Below are positions 21,961 to 33,159 of a stretch of 64,000 bases of DNA, piece after piece (the stretch's first letter is position 1; each line of letters starts with the position of its first letter). Under the pieces are notes generated by a model, which did not search any database, had not been told where the DNA came from, and worked only from the letters and a program-made list of their open reading frames with translations. The translations under genes and the position numbers were made by a program. The DNA is from Siphonodentalium dalli (taxonomy: Eukaryota; Mollusca; Scaphopoda; Gadilida; Siphonodentaliidae): NCBI GenBank assembly GCA_032622095.1, contig CP136067.1, positions 74,982,705 through 75,046,704 on the forward strand. The letters run 5' to 3'.

Positions 21961-23831
21961 TGGCTACGATCTTGGCATCCACACTGTATCCTGTAGACAT
22001 TTTTTTTATCATAATGGACCAGAATAGCCAAAGATTATGGTCCATCTCAGTTCTGTCTCAAAGTTTGCCCATTTCCTTTCAATAAATATGGCCAAAATCA
22101 CAAAAGAGGTTCTCGGCAAAATTACATACATTAAAATGAATTTGTCATGCCCCATACGGAGCTGGGACAACTGGGAATAGAACATGTAGTTGTCAGTTAA
22201 TTAACTAACACGTATAATAACCAAGTGAGTCACAATTTGCTACCTTTTCGGATAATGCAGAGAATGTTCGGGATATATGTAAAAAATTAGCATTTTACAA
22301 ATTTGGTTGCCATTTTGGAAGCCATCTTGAGCAATTTGGTCTATAAACACCGTAGTGTGACACATTTAAGATAGACCAAAACAATAAACACCTTTCAATC
22401 CAAAGATAGTTATATTTTACCTGAAAAAATGGTCCAAACCTGAAAACTGAATTTTTGCCAATATTTATGTCAAGTTTTTTTTAGAGAAAAGTCCAATATT
22501 TTTGACGATGTCAGTGGTGAAAATAGTAACAATTAACCATGGTGCATCAGACATGTTAGTATTCAATGTATAGAATGCAGAATGGCCAATTTTATACATC
22601 AACACAACTTGTAAGCGATTGCAGGACACGCTGGTGTAATATTTACCATTTTCCATATTTTGGCGGCCATATTGGCAGCCATTTTGAGCCAAAGTAAGAA
22701 TTTTGGTTCCAGTGATTTGGAATATGCATAGGCAATGATATGCCTCACTCACATTACAAAGTTCTGTACATTTCTTGTTGAAATATGACTAGAATCCCAA
22801 TTGTGATTTTTGTGTGTGAAATTTTATACCGCATTCTGTACAATCAAATTTTTGAGGGATCGGAAGGGGTTAGGACCCCAATAAATGCATATTTATTTGC
22901 TCCAATGATCAGTTTAATATACAAAATACAAAATAAAGTTGCATTACTCAACCAGTTCCAAGCAGCATGAATTGGTCTAGAAGATATTTGTGAAAAAATG
23001 TCATATTTTCAACTTCCGGCGGCCATTTTGGCGGCCATCTTGGATGGTGAGTTTCAATTTTGGCCCAAAAAAGTGTCATTATGTCTTAGCTTCACGAAAA
23101 TATATCCATTTGTATACATTTTACTAGATTTTCCCGCTATAATTTTCATAAAACTGGCTCACTTATAGTTCTAGAAAATGGATCGTGTTGTGTGGGGGGG
23201 GGGGGGGGGGTAACAAGTCTCGTTCTTATCAGAAAACGACATGAATATATATTTCTTAAGTTGATCGTATCGATTTAGGGATGTATTGGTTGTAATAGTG
23301 CAACGTTCCAGGGGTGTACGCACATACACACACGTTGGACGAATGCAATCATGTAAATAAAAGAGATTTTTTACGTTTTGAGGGGTGACCCGATGACCCC
23401 CTTCTTATCTTAAAACCCCAGGAAAAGTTGCTTCTTAAGTTGTGTTTTTATAATTAGTATATATCTAAGTACTTTGAGACCAAAAATTATGGATGTACGC
23501 GAAAGTGTAAAAAAAAGGGAAAAATCACGTTTTGGGGTTCAGCATGGGACCCCCTTTCTTATCTGAAAACCCCAGGAAAATCCCTTTCTTAAGTTGTGTT
23601 TTCTTAATCAGTACACTTAGGAGTATCATCAAACCAAAATTCATCGATGTACGCGGAAGTGTAAATAGAAGTGATTTTTGGCACTTTTTGGGGTTCAGCA
23701 GCCCCTAAACCCCAGGAATGCGCAACTTAAGAAATCGGTTTTTCAGAATGTTCCATTATTGGTACCAACTTTAGGGGGTCAAACCTTTTGTACGCAAAAG
23801 TGTAAATGGAACATATGCGGGCTCCCTAACT
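21955..23831 (-). repeat. Right arm of the foldback element
   Basis: Inverse of the left arm; see landmarks there. It contains several small indels relative to the left arm, for example near 22020 and 22480, so the arms are no longer being homogenised perfectly. Confidence 0.88.
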
Positions 23832-23927
23832 ATGATAGATGGTGTATTTTTCCCAAAATCGGACTTGTGAACCTATTAACTGGTATAGCATATATTAGTA
23901 TAGCTGGTATTCTTCCTCAGGGGCCTG

Positions 23928-24003
23928 TGATATACATACCATTTCCTCTTATCATGGTGGTAGCCTGTGGTATACATACCATTTCCTCTTATCATGGTGG
24001 TAT
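23928..24003 (+). repeat. Direct duplication of ~40 bp
   Basis: 'tatacataccatttcctcttatcatggtgg' occurs twice in tandem just outside the foldback element's right end. Confidence 0.9.
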
Positions 24004-24570
24004 ACAAATAAGTTTTTTCTAGTCAGAATCAAGTCACCAACTATTTATAAATGTATCTATTTATGTAGTCATGTATTGTCTGAATTTATTCAGACTATGT
24101 ATTTTCCTGAATAATTTTGGGAATATTTGTTTTCACAGCAAATAGGGTAACAATTTTTCAAACTTGTTGCAAGGCTGTAACAATACATCTATGAAGATCA
24201 CATAATACACACAGAAAAAAAACAAACATCTAACCATTCCGTCTACTCACAACTCTAACTAATCATGCACACACAATATTAGACAATATTTCCCCAGTGA
24301 CAGCCAGCAATCCTTAGAGGGCAACACTTTTTGTCAATGTTGTGACCTAGATGGAAATTCGGAAATGTTCATCAAATAACTCCTAATGAGTGATCAAATA
24401 CAATGATAGATTCAATTTTGTAGTTATTTCTGAAAATATTCAAATAGCAAGGTTCATTCTTTTGTAGACATCACACACCTGTGGCAATATCCATGAAACT
24501 TGTGTATTCTATACCCATATGTATCCATGACATAAATAATGTTAAATCCATTATGATTGAAAAAATGGTA
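24004..24570. other. Nothing recognised
   Basis: AT-rich sequence between the foldback element and the hAT element. Confidence 0.4.
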
Positions 24571-24578
24571 CAATGATC

Positions 24579-25566
24579 TAGGCCCCTGCGAAGCTTCGAG
24601 ATTCGATTCGATTCACGAATCGGTCGTCCTGATTCGATTCGATTCGACTATCCGATTCCGAGTATTTTCGAATCATTCATGATCAGACATCATATATAGG
24701 CAATCAACTCATTCAACTGTCATAACCCGATGAAAACAACCCAATTGTTATGCCCTATAAACAAAGAAATAATCGTGCGGCTCGAGACATCGATATCAAA
24801 CGGATCGCCGCGTCGACCAATAATCTATAAATAGAACCATAGTAGGTAATGTCGTAATGACTATTGAAGTGACGTAATTGGGAATTCCTGAGGCGCGTGT
24901 TTACAAAATAATACAAAACCAAAATGGCTGAGTTTCGTTGCCTGTTCAATTTATTAAAAGGCGAGAACAAATATGCGTGTAAGCACTGCACCACGCTTTT
25001 GTCTGTTCAACCCACGGGTACAACAACACACCTTAGGCTGCATGTCCAGCAGAAGCACCCCGCTCTGTTCGAGAGAACGACACAGATGGAAAATTCAAAA
25101 AAGCCTAAAGTTGAACTTCCAGAAAATTCGCAAGTAGGTGATCATGATTCTGCACCCAAGAAACAGTCCACGACGGGCCAACATTTCGTCCCCAAACGCA
25201 TAATTATGCCAGACACAAAAAAAACAGTTTGATGCAGCCCTTCTAACATTTGTTTTCGTTGATGGGAGACCTTTTGAGTCTGTATCGTAAAGTTGTTGAT
25301 TTTGTTATCGAAAAGTATGACTATTTTGCGCGATGGTTAACGCCGATGTTTGAACCGGAGCCATGTAAATGATTAAAATAGTACATTATATTCTTAATAA
25401 GAAATGAAAATAATACACACGTCGAGTTGTTTATGATTTACACGAATCTAATGGTGTTTGTTCAACTTTTCTCCGGTACAATCATGTTAAATTTCGATGT
25501 CTGCGAAAGGTGTAGATTCGATTCAAGACTCGATTCAAAAGGAAATCCCCGATTCGCAGGGCCCTA
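24579..25566 (+). mobile_element. Degenerate hAT transposon (988 bp) with 8-bp TSD CAATGATC
   Basis: The ends TAGGCCCCTGCGAA (24579) and, inverted, TAGGGCCCTGCGAA (25566 back) differ at one position. CAATGATC flanks both (24571-24578; 25567-25574). The subterminal regions are rich in 'gattcgattcgattc' motifs on both sides (24603-24650; 25515-25560). It encodes a BED-finger fragment of a transposase; the catalytic and dimerisation part has been deleted. All three features (8-bp TSD, TAGGG-type TIR, BED finger) are those of hAT elements. Confidence 0.92.
24924..25289 (+). pseudogene. N-terminal fragment of a hAT transposase with BED zinc finger
   Basis: The ORF opens at ATG 24924 (MAEFRCLFNLLKGENKYACK) and runs 102 codons to 25232. 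Residues about 19-47 hold C-x2-C (ACKHC) followed by 'THLRLHVQQKHP', the C2-H-x-H arrangement of a BED finger, which binds DNA at transposon ends. The frame is lost in an eight-A run near 25217-25224. One frame over, coding-like sequence (DAALLTFVFVDGRPFESV) continues to a TAA at about 25287-25289; 'RPF..V' is typical of the segment after the finger in hAT transposases. So the gene is frameshifted and truncated well before the catalytic domain. Confidence 0.85.
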
Positions 25567-25574
25567 CAATGATC

Positions 25575-26120
25575 AGTCCTTGAAATTGGCCACAGAAATA
25601 AGCAATGCTGCGGGAACATGTGGAATCTAACACGCCACAGCATATAATTTGACACGGGCATTTTTCCTTATTTCGAGGGCTGAGGGATTAACATTGGGAG
25701 TTTTCAGCAATAGTAATCAGGTGCTACATTCTGCAAGGAGATATTCCGGAGTACCACAGTATCAATTTGAAACAGTCTTATTAAAGTCATAATTACATAA
25801 CTAAATTCTACTAACAAGTGGAGGCATGAAATAATTTGTAAGAGAGAAATTTGAAATAATCTAAGAACTTGCTTACTGGATGACCTACACAACACAGATC
25901 ATGAGTATTATATTTTGTTGATGACTATTAAATTGATAATCAATGTCCACAAAACATCAGCTGTCAATAACTGAGAAAACATAGTCTGCCAACATGCAGC
26001 ATGCTCTACATATAAACATGTGATTACTAAAAGTCCAGATGAATCTGAGGAAAAGCTACATGTTCCAGTAAGGTTATAACCACTTCAGTCACACAGACAA
26101 GGTTTGGCCAGACAAAAAAT
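25575..26120. other. Intergenic or 3' UTR sequence, nothing recognised
   Basis: If the exon at 26121 is the end of gene 2, part of this stretch would be its 3' UTR, but I see no clear AATAAA on the minus strand. Confidence 0.35.
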
Positions 26121-26229
26121 CTAAATGTCATGCTGTTTGAGTGGGTGAAAGAGTCTAAATTCTTTAAAACTGTCTGTAACTTCAGCTGGTAACTCTGGTA
26201 AAACTTGGCGGAAGGAACCAAAAATAAAA
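26121..26229 (-). CDS. Possible terminal coding exon of gene 2
   Basis: On the minus strand an open frame reads FGSFRQVLPELPAEVTDSFK and ends HPLKQHDI followed by TAG (26123-26121). Composition looks coding. Two acceptors are possible: 'gataaag|TTTTATTT' at 26229, whose phase would fit the last upstream exon, and the more pyrimidine-rich 'ttccttccgccaag|TTTTACC' at 26213, whose phase would not. It lies 22 kb from the nearest upstream exon, and membership in gene 2 is inferred only from strand and phase. Confidence 0.45.
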
Positions 26230-26454
26230 CTTTATCAATATTTTATGGTTGTAAACCTACATACAAAATTTTATTTCATTCAGTTAACATTAACTAAAGT
26301 CATAATTTGGAAATGAAGAAAAAAAGGTCTGTAAATCTGGTAATGAAAGTGTCAATGACACTGTAGTTCAACTTGGTGGGGATAATACATAATAATATCA
26401 TACATTACAGTCAATGAGGTGATAAGGAATGCAGACAATTAAACTATTTATCCC

Positions 26455-26545
26455 TTTGAACCCGACTGGCCACAAAACCGGCCAGCCAGAAAATGTTCAT
26501 ATTCTGGCTGGCCGCTTTTGCAGCCAGTGGTATTCAGCGATGTCA
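26455..26545. repeat. 'ggccagcc' inverted repeat
   Basis: GGCCAGCCAGAAAATGTTCA continues to 'TATTCTGGCTGGCC', a stem of about 13 bp at 26481-26514. Confidence 0.7.
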
Positions 26546-26642
26546 GAAATGTTTATATATGTTATAACCATTGATATATACACTTTTATGTAGGTAAATG
26601 ATCCCCAGAACCTTCAGCAGTGCCATGGTGCAGTTTATCCCT

Positions 26643-26861
26643 CTACAGTGATGCCCTAAATAATCGACTCCTTAACTACAGCAGAATTATGGGTAACTTT
26701 TCAAGATTTAGTCGGAAATATGGCTTGTTGCCATTCATTGGAAAGCTCTCACTGAGAGCTTTCCCATGAATGGCAATCAGCCATATTTCCGACTAAATCC
26801 TGAAAAGTTACCCATAATTCTGATGTGGTTAAGGAGTCGATTATTTAGGTCATTACTGTAG
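26643..26861. mobile_element. Near-perfect 219-bp palindrome (MITE-like)
   Basis: 'ctacagtgatgccctaaata' at 26643 is mirrored by 'tatttaggtcattactgtag' ending at 26861. The arms match along ~108 bp with few mismatches, meeting at AGCTCTCACTGAGAGCT (26744-26760). Weaker pairing ('tatccc'/'gggata') extends a little beyond both ends. No direct-repeat target site is evident because the flanks are themselves paired. Confidence 0.85.
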
Positions 26862-27283
26862 TTGGGATAGGAAAATACGTGCATGAGCACATCACAGAAT
26901 TCAATCGTGTAACGCTATATATATTGTTGTGTGGTTCGCAGGATGTAGAAAGACACCATTTTGATCAATTTTCGGGGTTTAAATTATGCTTGGATACATA
27001 ATCAGTGTTCTGGCCTATGCTTATTTGAGTCGATTCTTTTGCACATGTGCATAGGATACAATGATAAATGTATGGGCTTTTGTGTATTGAAAACTATTGA
27101 TACATCAAATCAATGATCCCCATAGTATATATCAATTTGCATTATACAGTTGCACGTTTCGCCAATGCATGAGAATAATCCTGTGGAAAGGAGTCGCATG
27201 TACAGTACCATCTAATCAGATATACTTGCGCATGCGCATTACATACACATGTCAAATTGTGCATAATTGAGCAATCCGAATTT

Positions 27284-27985
27284 CAGACCTGTGGCTCCAT
27301 TTGAACATAACCATCTCCATGTGCCCAGGTAATGTCTAAAATGGGGAACAATGCAATTGAACACACAGGGAAGTGGTGTCATTCGATCATTTGGGGGATA
27401 TGCTTAGCAACAACTACCACACTTAAATAAATATTGGGTTCCCTCTTCTGACCAGATATATCTCAATTTTCACAATAGGGTATTGACTGCATCGAAAACG
27501 CAATTTATTAGTGCTGAATTACGAAGCTATAAGCTATAATTGCATTTTACTTTCAATTCCAGGTAGTTGCATAGAAACCGTTAACAGGGAGTGATCATTC
27601 GGCAAAGTATCCCGATCTTAAAATACTCAGTGGACCATGTGGAACATACCTGTAAAGTTTCAGACCTGTGGCACCATTTGAACATGTACCTAGGAAATGT
27701 CAAAATTTTGGCATAATACAATTGACACAATTGACAGCAATGGTGTCATTTGATCATTTTTGGTATGTGTTTAGCAACCGTTGCTACCCTTAAATATAAG
27801 TTAGGATCACTCTTCCGGCCTGATATAACTAAAATTTTAAAATAGGGTAGACTGCATCGAAAACGCCATTTCCTATAGGGCTCAATAAAAGCTATAATTG
27901 CATATTACTTTCAATATCGGGTAGTTGCCTAGCAACCAGATCTTTAAATACTCAATGGTCCATGGGGAACATATCTCTAAATTTT
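27284..27985 (+). repeat. Two tandem copies of a ~330-370-bp unit
   Basis: Each copy starts 'tttcagacctgtggc-ccatttgaaca' (27284 and 27658), and includes 'actgcatcgaaaacgc', 'gctataattgcat-ttactttcaat' and 'gggtagttgc-tagcaacc'. A third start occurs at about 27976 ('ttttcagacctgtgacacc'). Confidence 0.8.
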
Positions 27986-28725
27986 CAGACCTGTGACACC
28001 ACTTGAACCTAAACACTTGTCTAAGATAAGGCAAAATATCACTGGGAGCCCAGGATCAGAGTGTCGATCATTGTGGGGAGCCATGGTTTAAAGGGTTAAG
28101 TAATATTAGAGATAACCCCAGAGAGCGATATGCAGTTTTGGATCAATCGGATAAAATTTGTTGAAATTCGGAAAAATTTGATAGCTCCTATCTAGAGGTA
28201 ACCCTGAAGATTGATAATAAGTTGGGTATCAATCGGATAGAAAATGTTGATTGAAGGGTGTGCCAAAGGATTTAGTCATGCAAAGAGTAAAAAACAAGAT
28301 GGCCACTGACAGTCATGTTTTTCAATAGATTTCGAAAAAAGGTTTTTCTATCTAGAGGTCACCCAGAAGATCCATATGAAGTTTAGGATGAATCAGATAA
28401 AAACTGTTGCTTGTAGAGCATTGCCAAACAATTTAGTCATGAAACTGAAAGAGTAAAATCCAAGACGGATGCTGGCGACCATGTTTTTGATCGAAAGTAC
28501 TTCAAATTTGATAGCTCTCATATGAAGTTTGGGATCAATCAGATGGAAAATGTTGGTTGTTGGGTGTGCCGAAGGATTTTATAGTTATGCAGCCATGTTA
28601 TTCAGATGGATTCAAATGTGAAATTAAAAATGGCTGCTCGTGGCCATGTTTTTCAAACACGAAAAAATTTATAGCTCCTATTTAGAAGTCACCGCAAAGA
28701 TGACAGATGCACGCCAACCCATGGC

Positions 28726-28859
28726 ATATGCAGTTTTATTGATGTGAAGGCTGCTTTTCTGCAAGGAATGGAAATTGGACGAGAAGTATATCTCAAACCG
28801 GATATATCACTGTCATCAGGGAAGTTATGGAAACTCAGATGAAGGAGACATTTCAAAAC
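28726..28859 (+). repeat. Scrambled copy of copia pol sequence upstream of gag
   Basis: Bases 28726-28837 are identical to 32008-32119 in the reverse transcriptase region. They are followed directly by 28839-28859, identical to 33092-33112 in the RNase H region. Nearly 1 kb of pol between these points is missing. The block is followed by one G and about 20 A's, then the gag ATG at 28880. The first 35 codons of the long frame opening at 28775 come from this block, read out of its native frame, and so are not gag. Confidence 0.93.
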
Positions 28860-31234
28860 GAAAAAAAAAAAAAAAAAAAATGGCTTCCGGTTTCAAAGTT
28901 CCACCGTTATTTAGCGAGTCTAAGCCCTATACCAGGTGGGTAGAAGAAATAAAAGTGTGGCAGACTGTAACTGAACTAGACAAAAAGAAACAGGCGTCGG
29001 CGATAGCTTTATCTCTACCTGAATCAGAGGGAGGAATTCGAGACAAAGTTTTCAACGAACTCTCTGTAGGAGATTTAAATTCAGATGATGGAGTGAAGAA
29101 ACTGTTTACATTCTTGGACAAACTGTATAAGAAAGACGAACTTTCTGAAGCATTTGAGGTATATGTGGAGTTTGATAGATTTCATAAGAATGGAAGTATG
29201 GACATGGATCACTACATAAGTGAATTTGATAAGCGGTATAACCGGACAAGGAAATTCAAAATGGAATTGCCAGAATCAGTCTTGGCTTTCAAATTATTGG
29301 AAGGATCAGCTTTGGAACACAAAGATCGTCAGTTAGTTTTAACTGGAGTGAATTATGATGAAGCAGGTACCCTATATCAACAAATGAGTATTTCGCTGAG
29401 GAAGTTCTTAGGCAAACAATCGGCAGCCTGCGATTATAAAAGGGGCGAAAGTGAACATCCACCCATAAAACTGGAACCTTATGAAAAGGAAACATATTAC
29501 TCGTCGATGAGGGGAAGAAGAGGATTTCATGCACGAGGTGGACGAAATACATTCAACCAAGGTAGAGGACAAAATTTCAGAGATAATCCTACAAGACAGA
29601 ATCAACGGCGCCGCACAAATCCAATGGGCACAGATGGAAAAGTAATGGTTTGTAAAATCTGTCAGTCTATTTTTCACTTTGCGAGAATGTGTCCAAATGC
29701 CTATGAAAACATGAACAATAATGTATATGCAACATATTCTAATGACGGATATGAAGTAGAAGCAGCCTTGTTTACCGGAAATAACATTGAAGAATCTCAG
29801 GTGCTTGTTGCTGAAACTATAAATTGTGCTGTTTTGGACAGTGCATGTAGTTCAACAGTTGCTGGATCTGTTTGGATGGAAACATTTCTAGATTCACTAA
29901 GTTCTTCTGATCGCTCTCGTGTTACAAAATCGGCAAGCGGAACGATATTCAGATTTGGTGGAGGAACACGTTTGGTTTCCAAGGAAAAGGTGACATTTCC
30001 ATGTGAAATAGCTGGTGTAAAATGTACCATAACATCCGATGTCGTTGAAAGTGAGATTCCTCTCCTTCTTGGAAAACCTGCCATGAAAAAGGCTAAGGTA
30101 ATTTTGGATTTGGAACATGACAAAGCTTCTATATTCGGTAAAGATGTGGAACTTGAATGTACTTCCTCTGGACACTATTGTGTTAACCTGATTACTTCGG
30201 AGATTGACATCAAAGAAACCTCTATTTTTGAAGCTTCAGTTTGTGATGATGTAAAAACAGAGAAAGAAAAGAGACAGATGATATTGAAATTGCATAAACA
30301 ATTCTCACATCCGTCTTCTAAACGTTTAAAATCACTTCTGAGGGATGCTGGAATAACAAGTGAAGTGTATATGGACCTTATTAATGAGATTTCGTCAACA
30401 TGTGATATCTGCAGAAAATACAAACGAACTCCATCAAGACCTGTGGTTTGTCTACCTATATCCCAAGAGTTTAATGAAACAGTTGCAATGGTCCTGAAGG
30501 AATGGAGACCTGGTGTTTATTTCCTGCACCTAATTGACTTAGCAACGAGATTTTCTTTATCAACTGTGATATATGATAAGAAAACAGAAACTGTGATAGA
30601 CAAAATTATGAGAATGTGGGTTGGTGGTGGATTCGGTGTACCAGCGAGATTCTTGTCAGACAACGGTGGTGAATTTTCATCAGATAAATTCAGAGATATG
30701 GCTGAAAATCTCAATGTTGAGGTATGGAACACATCTGCAAACTCTCCATGGCAGAATGGCATCTGTGAAAGAAATCATGCAGTTATAGACAATAATGTTT
30801 CTAAGATTCTATGTGACAATCCAAAGATGGACCTTGAGATAGCCCTTATTTGGGCTGTCAATGCTAAGAATTCCCTTCACATGGTTTATGGCTATAGTCC
30901 TCACCAACTTGTGTTTGGTATAAACCCCAAGCTGCCATCTATTCTGACTGATGCTCCTCCAGCTTTAGAAGGAACCACAAGAAGTGAAATCTTTGCAAAA
31001 CATATTACATCTTTGCATGCTGCAAGAGAAGCTTTCATAAAATCAGAGTCATCTGAGAAGATTCAACGAGCACTAAGACGACAAATTCGTCCAACTGGAG
31101 AGACTTTTAGCATTGGTGAGAGAGTATATTTCAAGAATGATAAGTCCTCGGAATGGAAAGGGCCTGGAAAAGTGTTGGGTCAAGATGGCTTTCTTAAAAC
31201 ATGGCAGTCTTTACATCCGAGTTCCGTCTTGTAG
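28860..31234 (+). pseudogene. Ty1/copia retrotransposon gag-protease-integrase (ORF1, frameshifted)
   Basis: The likely start is ATG 28880 (MASGFKVPPLFSES), directly after the A tract. Domains in order (residue numbers counted from 28775): a copia-type gag (~40-250); a zinc knuckle C-x2-C-x4-H-x4-C at 293-306; an aspartic protease with LDSACSSTVAG, active Asp 355 (DSA where DSG or DTG is common); a GAG-pre-integrase segment with paired His and CDIC; and the integrase core with Asp 588, Asp 629 (SDNGGEF) and Glu 665 (CERNH), a DD-x35-E spacing. The protein stops at 31234 after GPGKVLGQDG. The next expected segment (LYIRVPSC) is in another frame at about 31194-31275, and reverse transcriptase resumes in a third frame. 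Two shifts within 80 bp make this a dead gene. Confidence 0.93.
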
Positions 31235-31245
31235 AATGATGAAAG

Positions 31246-33159
31246 TTGGACAAGAATTTTCAAATGGAAAAAACTGATGAAGTTAAACTGTTAAGCAATG
31301 ATAACGAAGAGGAGAATTTGAAGGTTCAAACTACATGTATGACAATTCCAACTGCACAGATGACACCAGAAGATGAAAGTGAAAGCGATGATACCGGTAG
31401 AAGTGTAAAGTCTACAGCAGCGTGTGAAGAGACTGATGATACAAATAATCCATTCAATTCCAAAGGAAAAGACTCTGGACTACTAAAGTTGAATGACTGT
31501 ATCTTGTACAGAGTCAACAGTGATGATATATGGAAAAAGGCAGATATTGTGAGCAGAGGTGGAAAGACAACAGGAAAGTACAAAGGATGGTTTGTTATGA
31601 ATTCACACAGTTCAGAAGTGTCAGGTGTAGATTTAGAAAATCCGAGTGTGGAATGGAAGATTTTTGACACATGCAGAGATGAACATATATGTAGTGATGA
31701 TCAGAACATTGATGAAGTTAATGTGGTAATAACAGATGGACGAGAAGAAGATATTATGATTGCAAAAATGAAGGAAATTGACAACTGGAAAAACTTTAAG
31801 GTGTATGAAGAAGTAGATGATGTTGGTCAGCCATATATATCAACAAGGTGGGTCGTTACAGAAAAATTCAAGAATGGGGAAAAGCAGTTAAAGGCTCGAC
31901 TTGTTGCTAGAGGATTTGAGGAAAAAGATGAACATAGGACAGATTCGCCAACTGCAGGGAAGGAAACTCTAAAAATCTTATTAGCATTAGCTTCATCATT
32001 AGAGTGGATATGCAGTTTTATTGATGTGAAGGCTGCTTTTCTGCAAGGAATGGAAATTGGACGAGAAGTATATCTCAAACCGGATATATCACTGTCATCA
32101 GGGAAGTTATGGAAACTCAAAAAATGTGTATATGGCCTGAATGATGCTTCGAGAAATTGGTATTTCAAAGTTTGTGATGTGATGAAACAACTAGGGTGCC
32201 GAAAATCAGTAACTGATCCAAGCTTATTCTACAAATATGACAATAAGGAACTTTCTGGAATGTTCTTAATTCATGTTGATGACTTTATCTGGGCAGGTAC
32301 AAAGGAATTCAAAGAAAATGTTATCATTCCTCTGTCTGAAACCTTCAACATTGGAAGACATCAAACTTCTCAATTCAAATACATTGGACTTGATATCAGA
32401 CATTCAGATGAAGGAATATTCATGAATCAACAACAATACATAGAATCTACACAATTCATTCCGATAAACAATGCACGGAAATCTATGAAACATGAACCGT
32501 TGACTGAAAGTGAAATAACACAATTGCGGAGCTCATCTGGACAAATCAATTGGATAGTTAATCAGACACGCCCCGATGCAGCATATGATGCTTTGGAGAT
32601 CAGCACATCTATCAAAGATCCCAAAGTTGAACACTTAGTTAAATGCAACAAAATTCTAAAACAGCTCAAATTGGAATCATTCGAAATAAAATTCCCGGTA
32701 CTTAATGATGTTAACAATCTTCGACTGAGACTATACTGTGATGCCTCATTTGCAAACCTTCCTGATGGATATTCTAGCTCTTGTGGTTATATGATATTCT
32801 TGGTTGACAATAATGAAAAATGTAGTCCAATTTGCTGGAAGTCTAACAAAATTCGGAGAGTTGTGAAGAGTACACTAGCTGCCGAGGCACTAGCCATGGT
32901 TGACGGACTGGATGCAGCATATTATTTGGGCTGCATATTGAGTGAATTACTTTTCAACACTGTGGATAGAAACAAAATGCACATTGATGTGTTCACTGAT
33001 AATCGTTCTCTAGTGGAGAATATAAATTCAACCAAGTTAGCATCTGAAAAGAGACTAAGAATAGACATTTCCAACATCAAGCAGATGCTAAATGAAGGAG
33101 ACATTTCAAAACTTCAATGGATAGAGAGTAAGAACCAACTGGCAGATGCATTAACCAAC
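31246..33159 (+). pseudogene. Copia reverse transcriptase-RNase H (ORF2, interrupted)
   Basis: The frame opens with no native ATG (TTG at 31246; first ATG 31264), as expected for the downstream part of a gag-pol frame broken by shifts. After an acidic linker (~170 residues) comes the copia reverse transcriptase: 'RWVVTEKFKNGEKQLKARLV', FIDVKAAFLQG, 'KCVYGLNDASRNWY' and the catalytic HVDD at about 32272-32283. RNase H follows with YCDASFA, AAEALA, FTDNRSL and NQLADALT. Coding stops at about 33159 inside the last motif, where Family C begins. The missing C-terminus (KGASHKELSQILVCGQF, then TGA) is found 2.2 kb away at 35365-35421. The element lies in an intron of gene 2 on the opposite strand. 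Copia elements of this general type are known from molluscs. Confidence 0.93.

Larger units (their letters stand above)
17742..23831. mobile_element. 6.1-kb foldback element: ~1.9-kb inverted arms around a 42-bp tandem array
   Basis: The left end AGTTAGGGAGCCCGCATATG (17742 on) is the inverse of the right end closing at 23831. The inversion continues for nearly 1.9 kb on each side with occasional mismatches and indels. The flanking direct repeat is ATGAT (17737-17741 and 23832-23836). A related unoccupied site exists at 12201. The arms carry three to four internal units of ~140-155 bp ('cacaacttaagaaa...cctggggttt...ctgaaccccaaaa...tttacac') and C/G homopolymers. This is the structure of foldback elements, whose arms also hold internal tandem repeats. 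The 76- and 114-codon frames at the outer ends are the same inverted sequence and not convincing as genes. Confidence 0.85.
26341..28725 (+). mobile_element. Family B copy 3, truncated by the copia element and filled with other repeats
   Basis: The head 'aatgaaagtgtcaatgacac' plus 'tgtagttcaacttgg' starts at 26343. Degenerate core units ('aaggatttagtcatgcaaag', 'caagatggccactgac', 'tagctcctatctagaggt') run from about 28180 to 28690. A worn tail 'acgccaacccatggcatat' stops at the copia-derived sequence at 28726. Nested inside are a palindrome at 26643 and a tandem repeat at 27284. Confidence 0.55.

Noticed and set aside
28775-28879. First 35 codons of the long copia frame as part of gag
   Set aside because: They translate a displaced piece of pol in the wrong frame plus an A tract; the natural start is the ATG at 28880.
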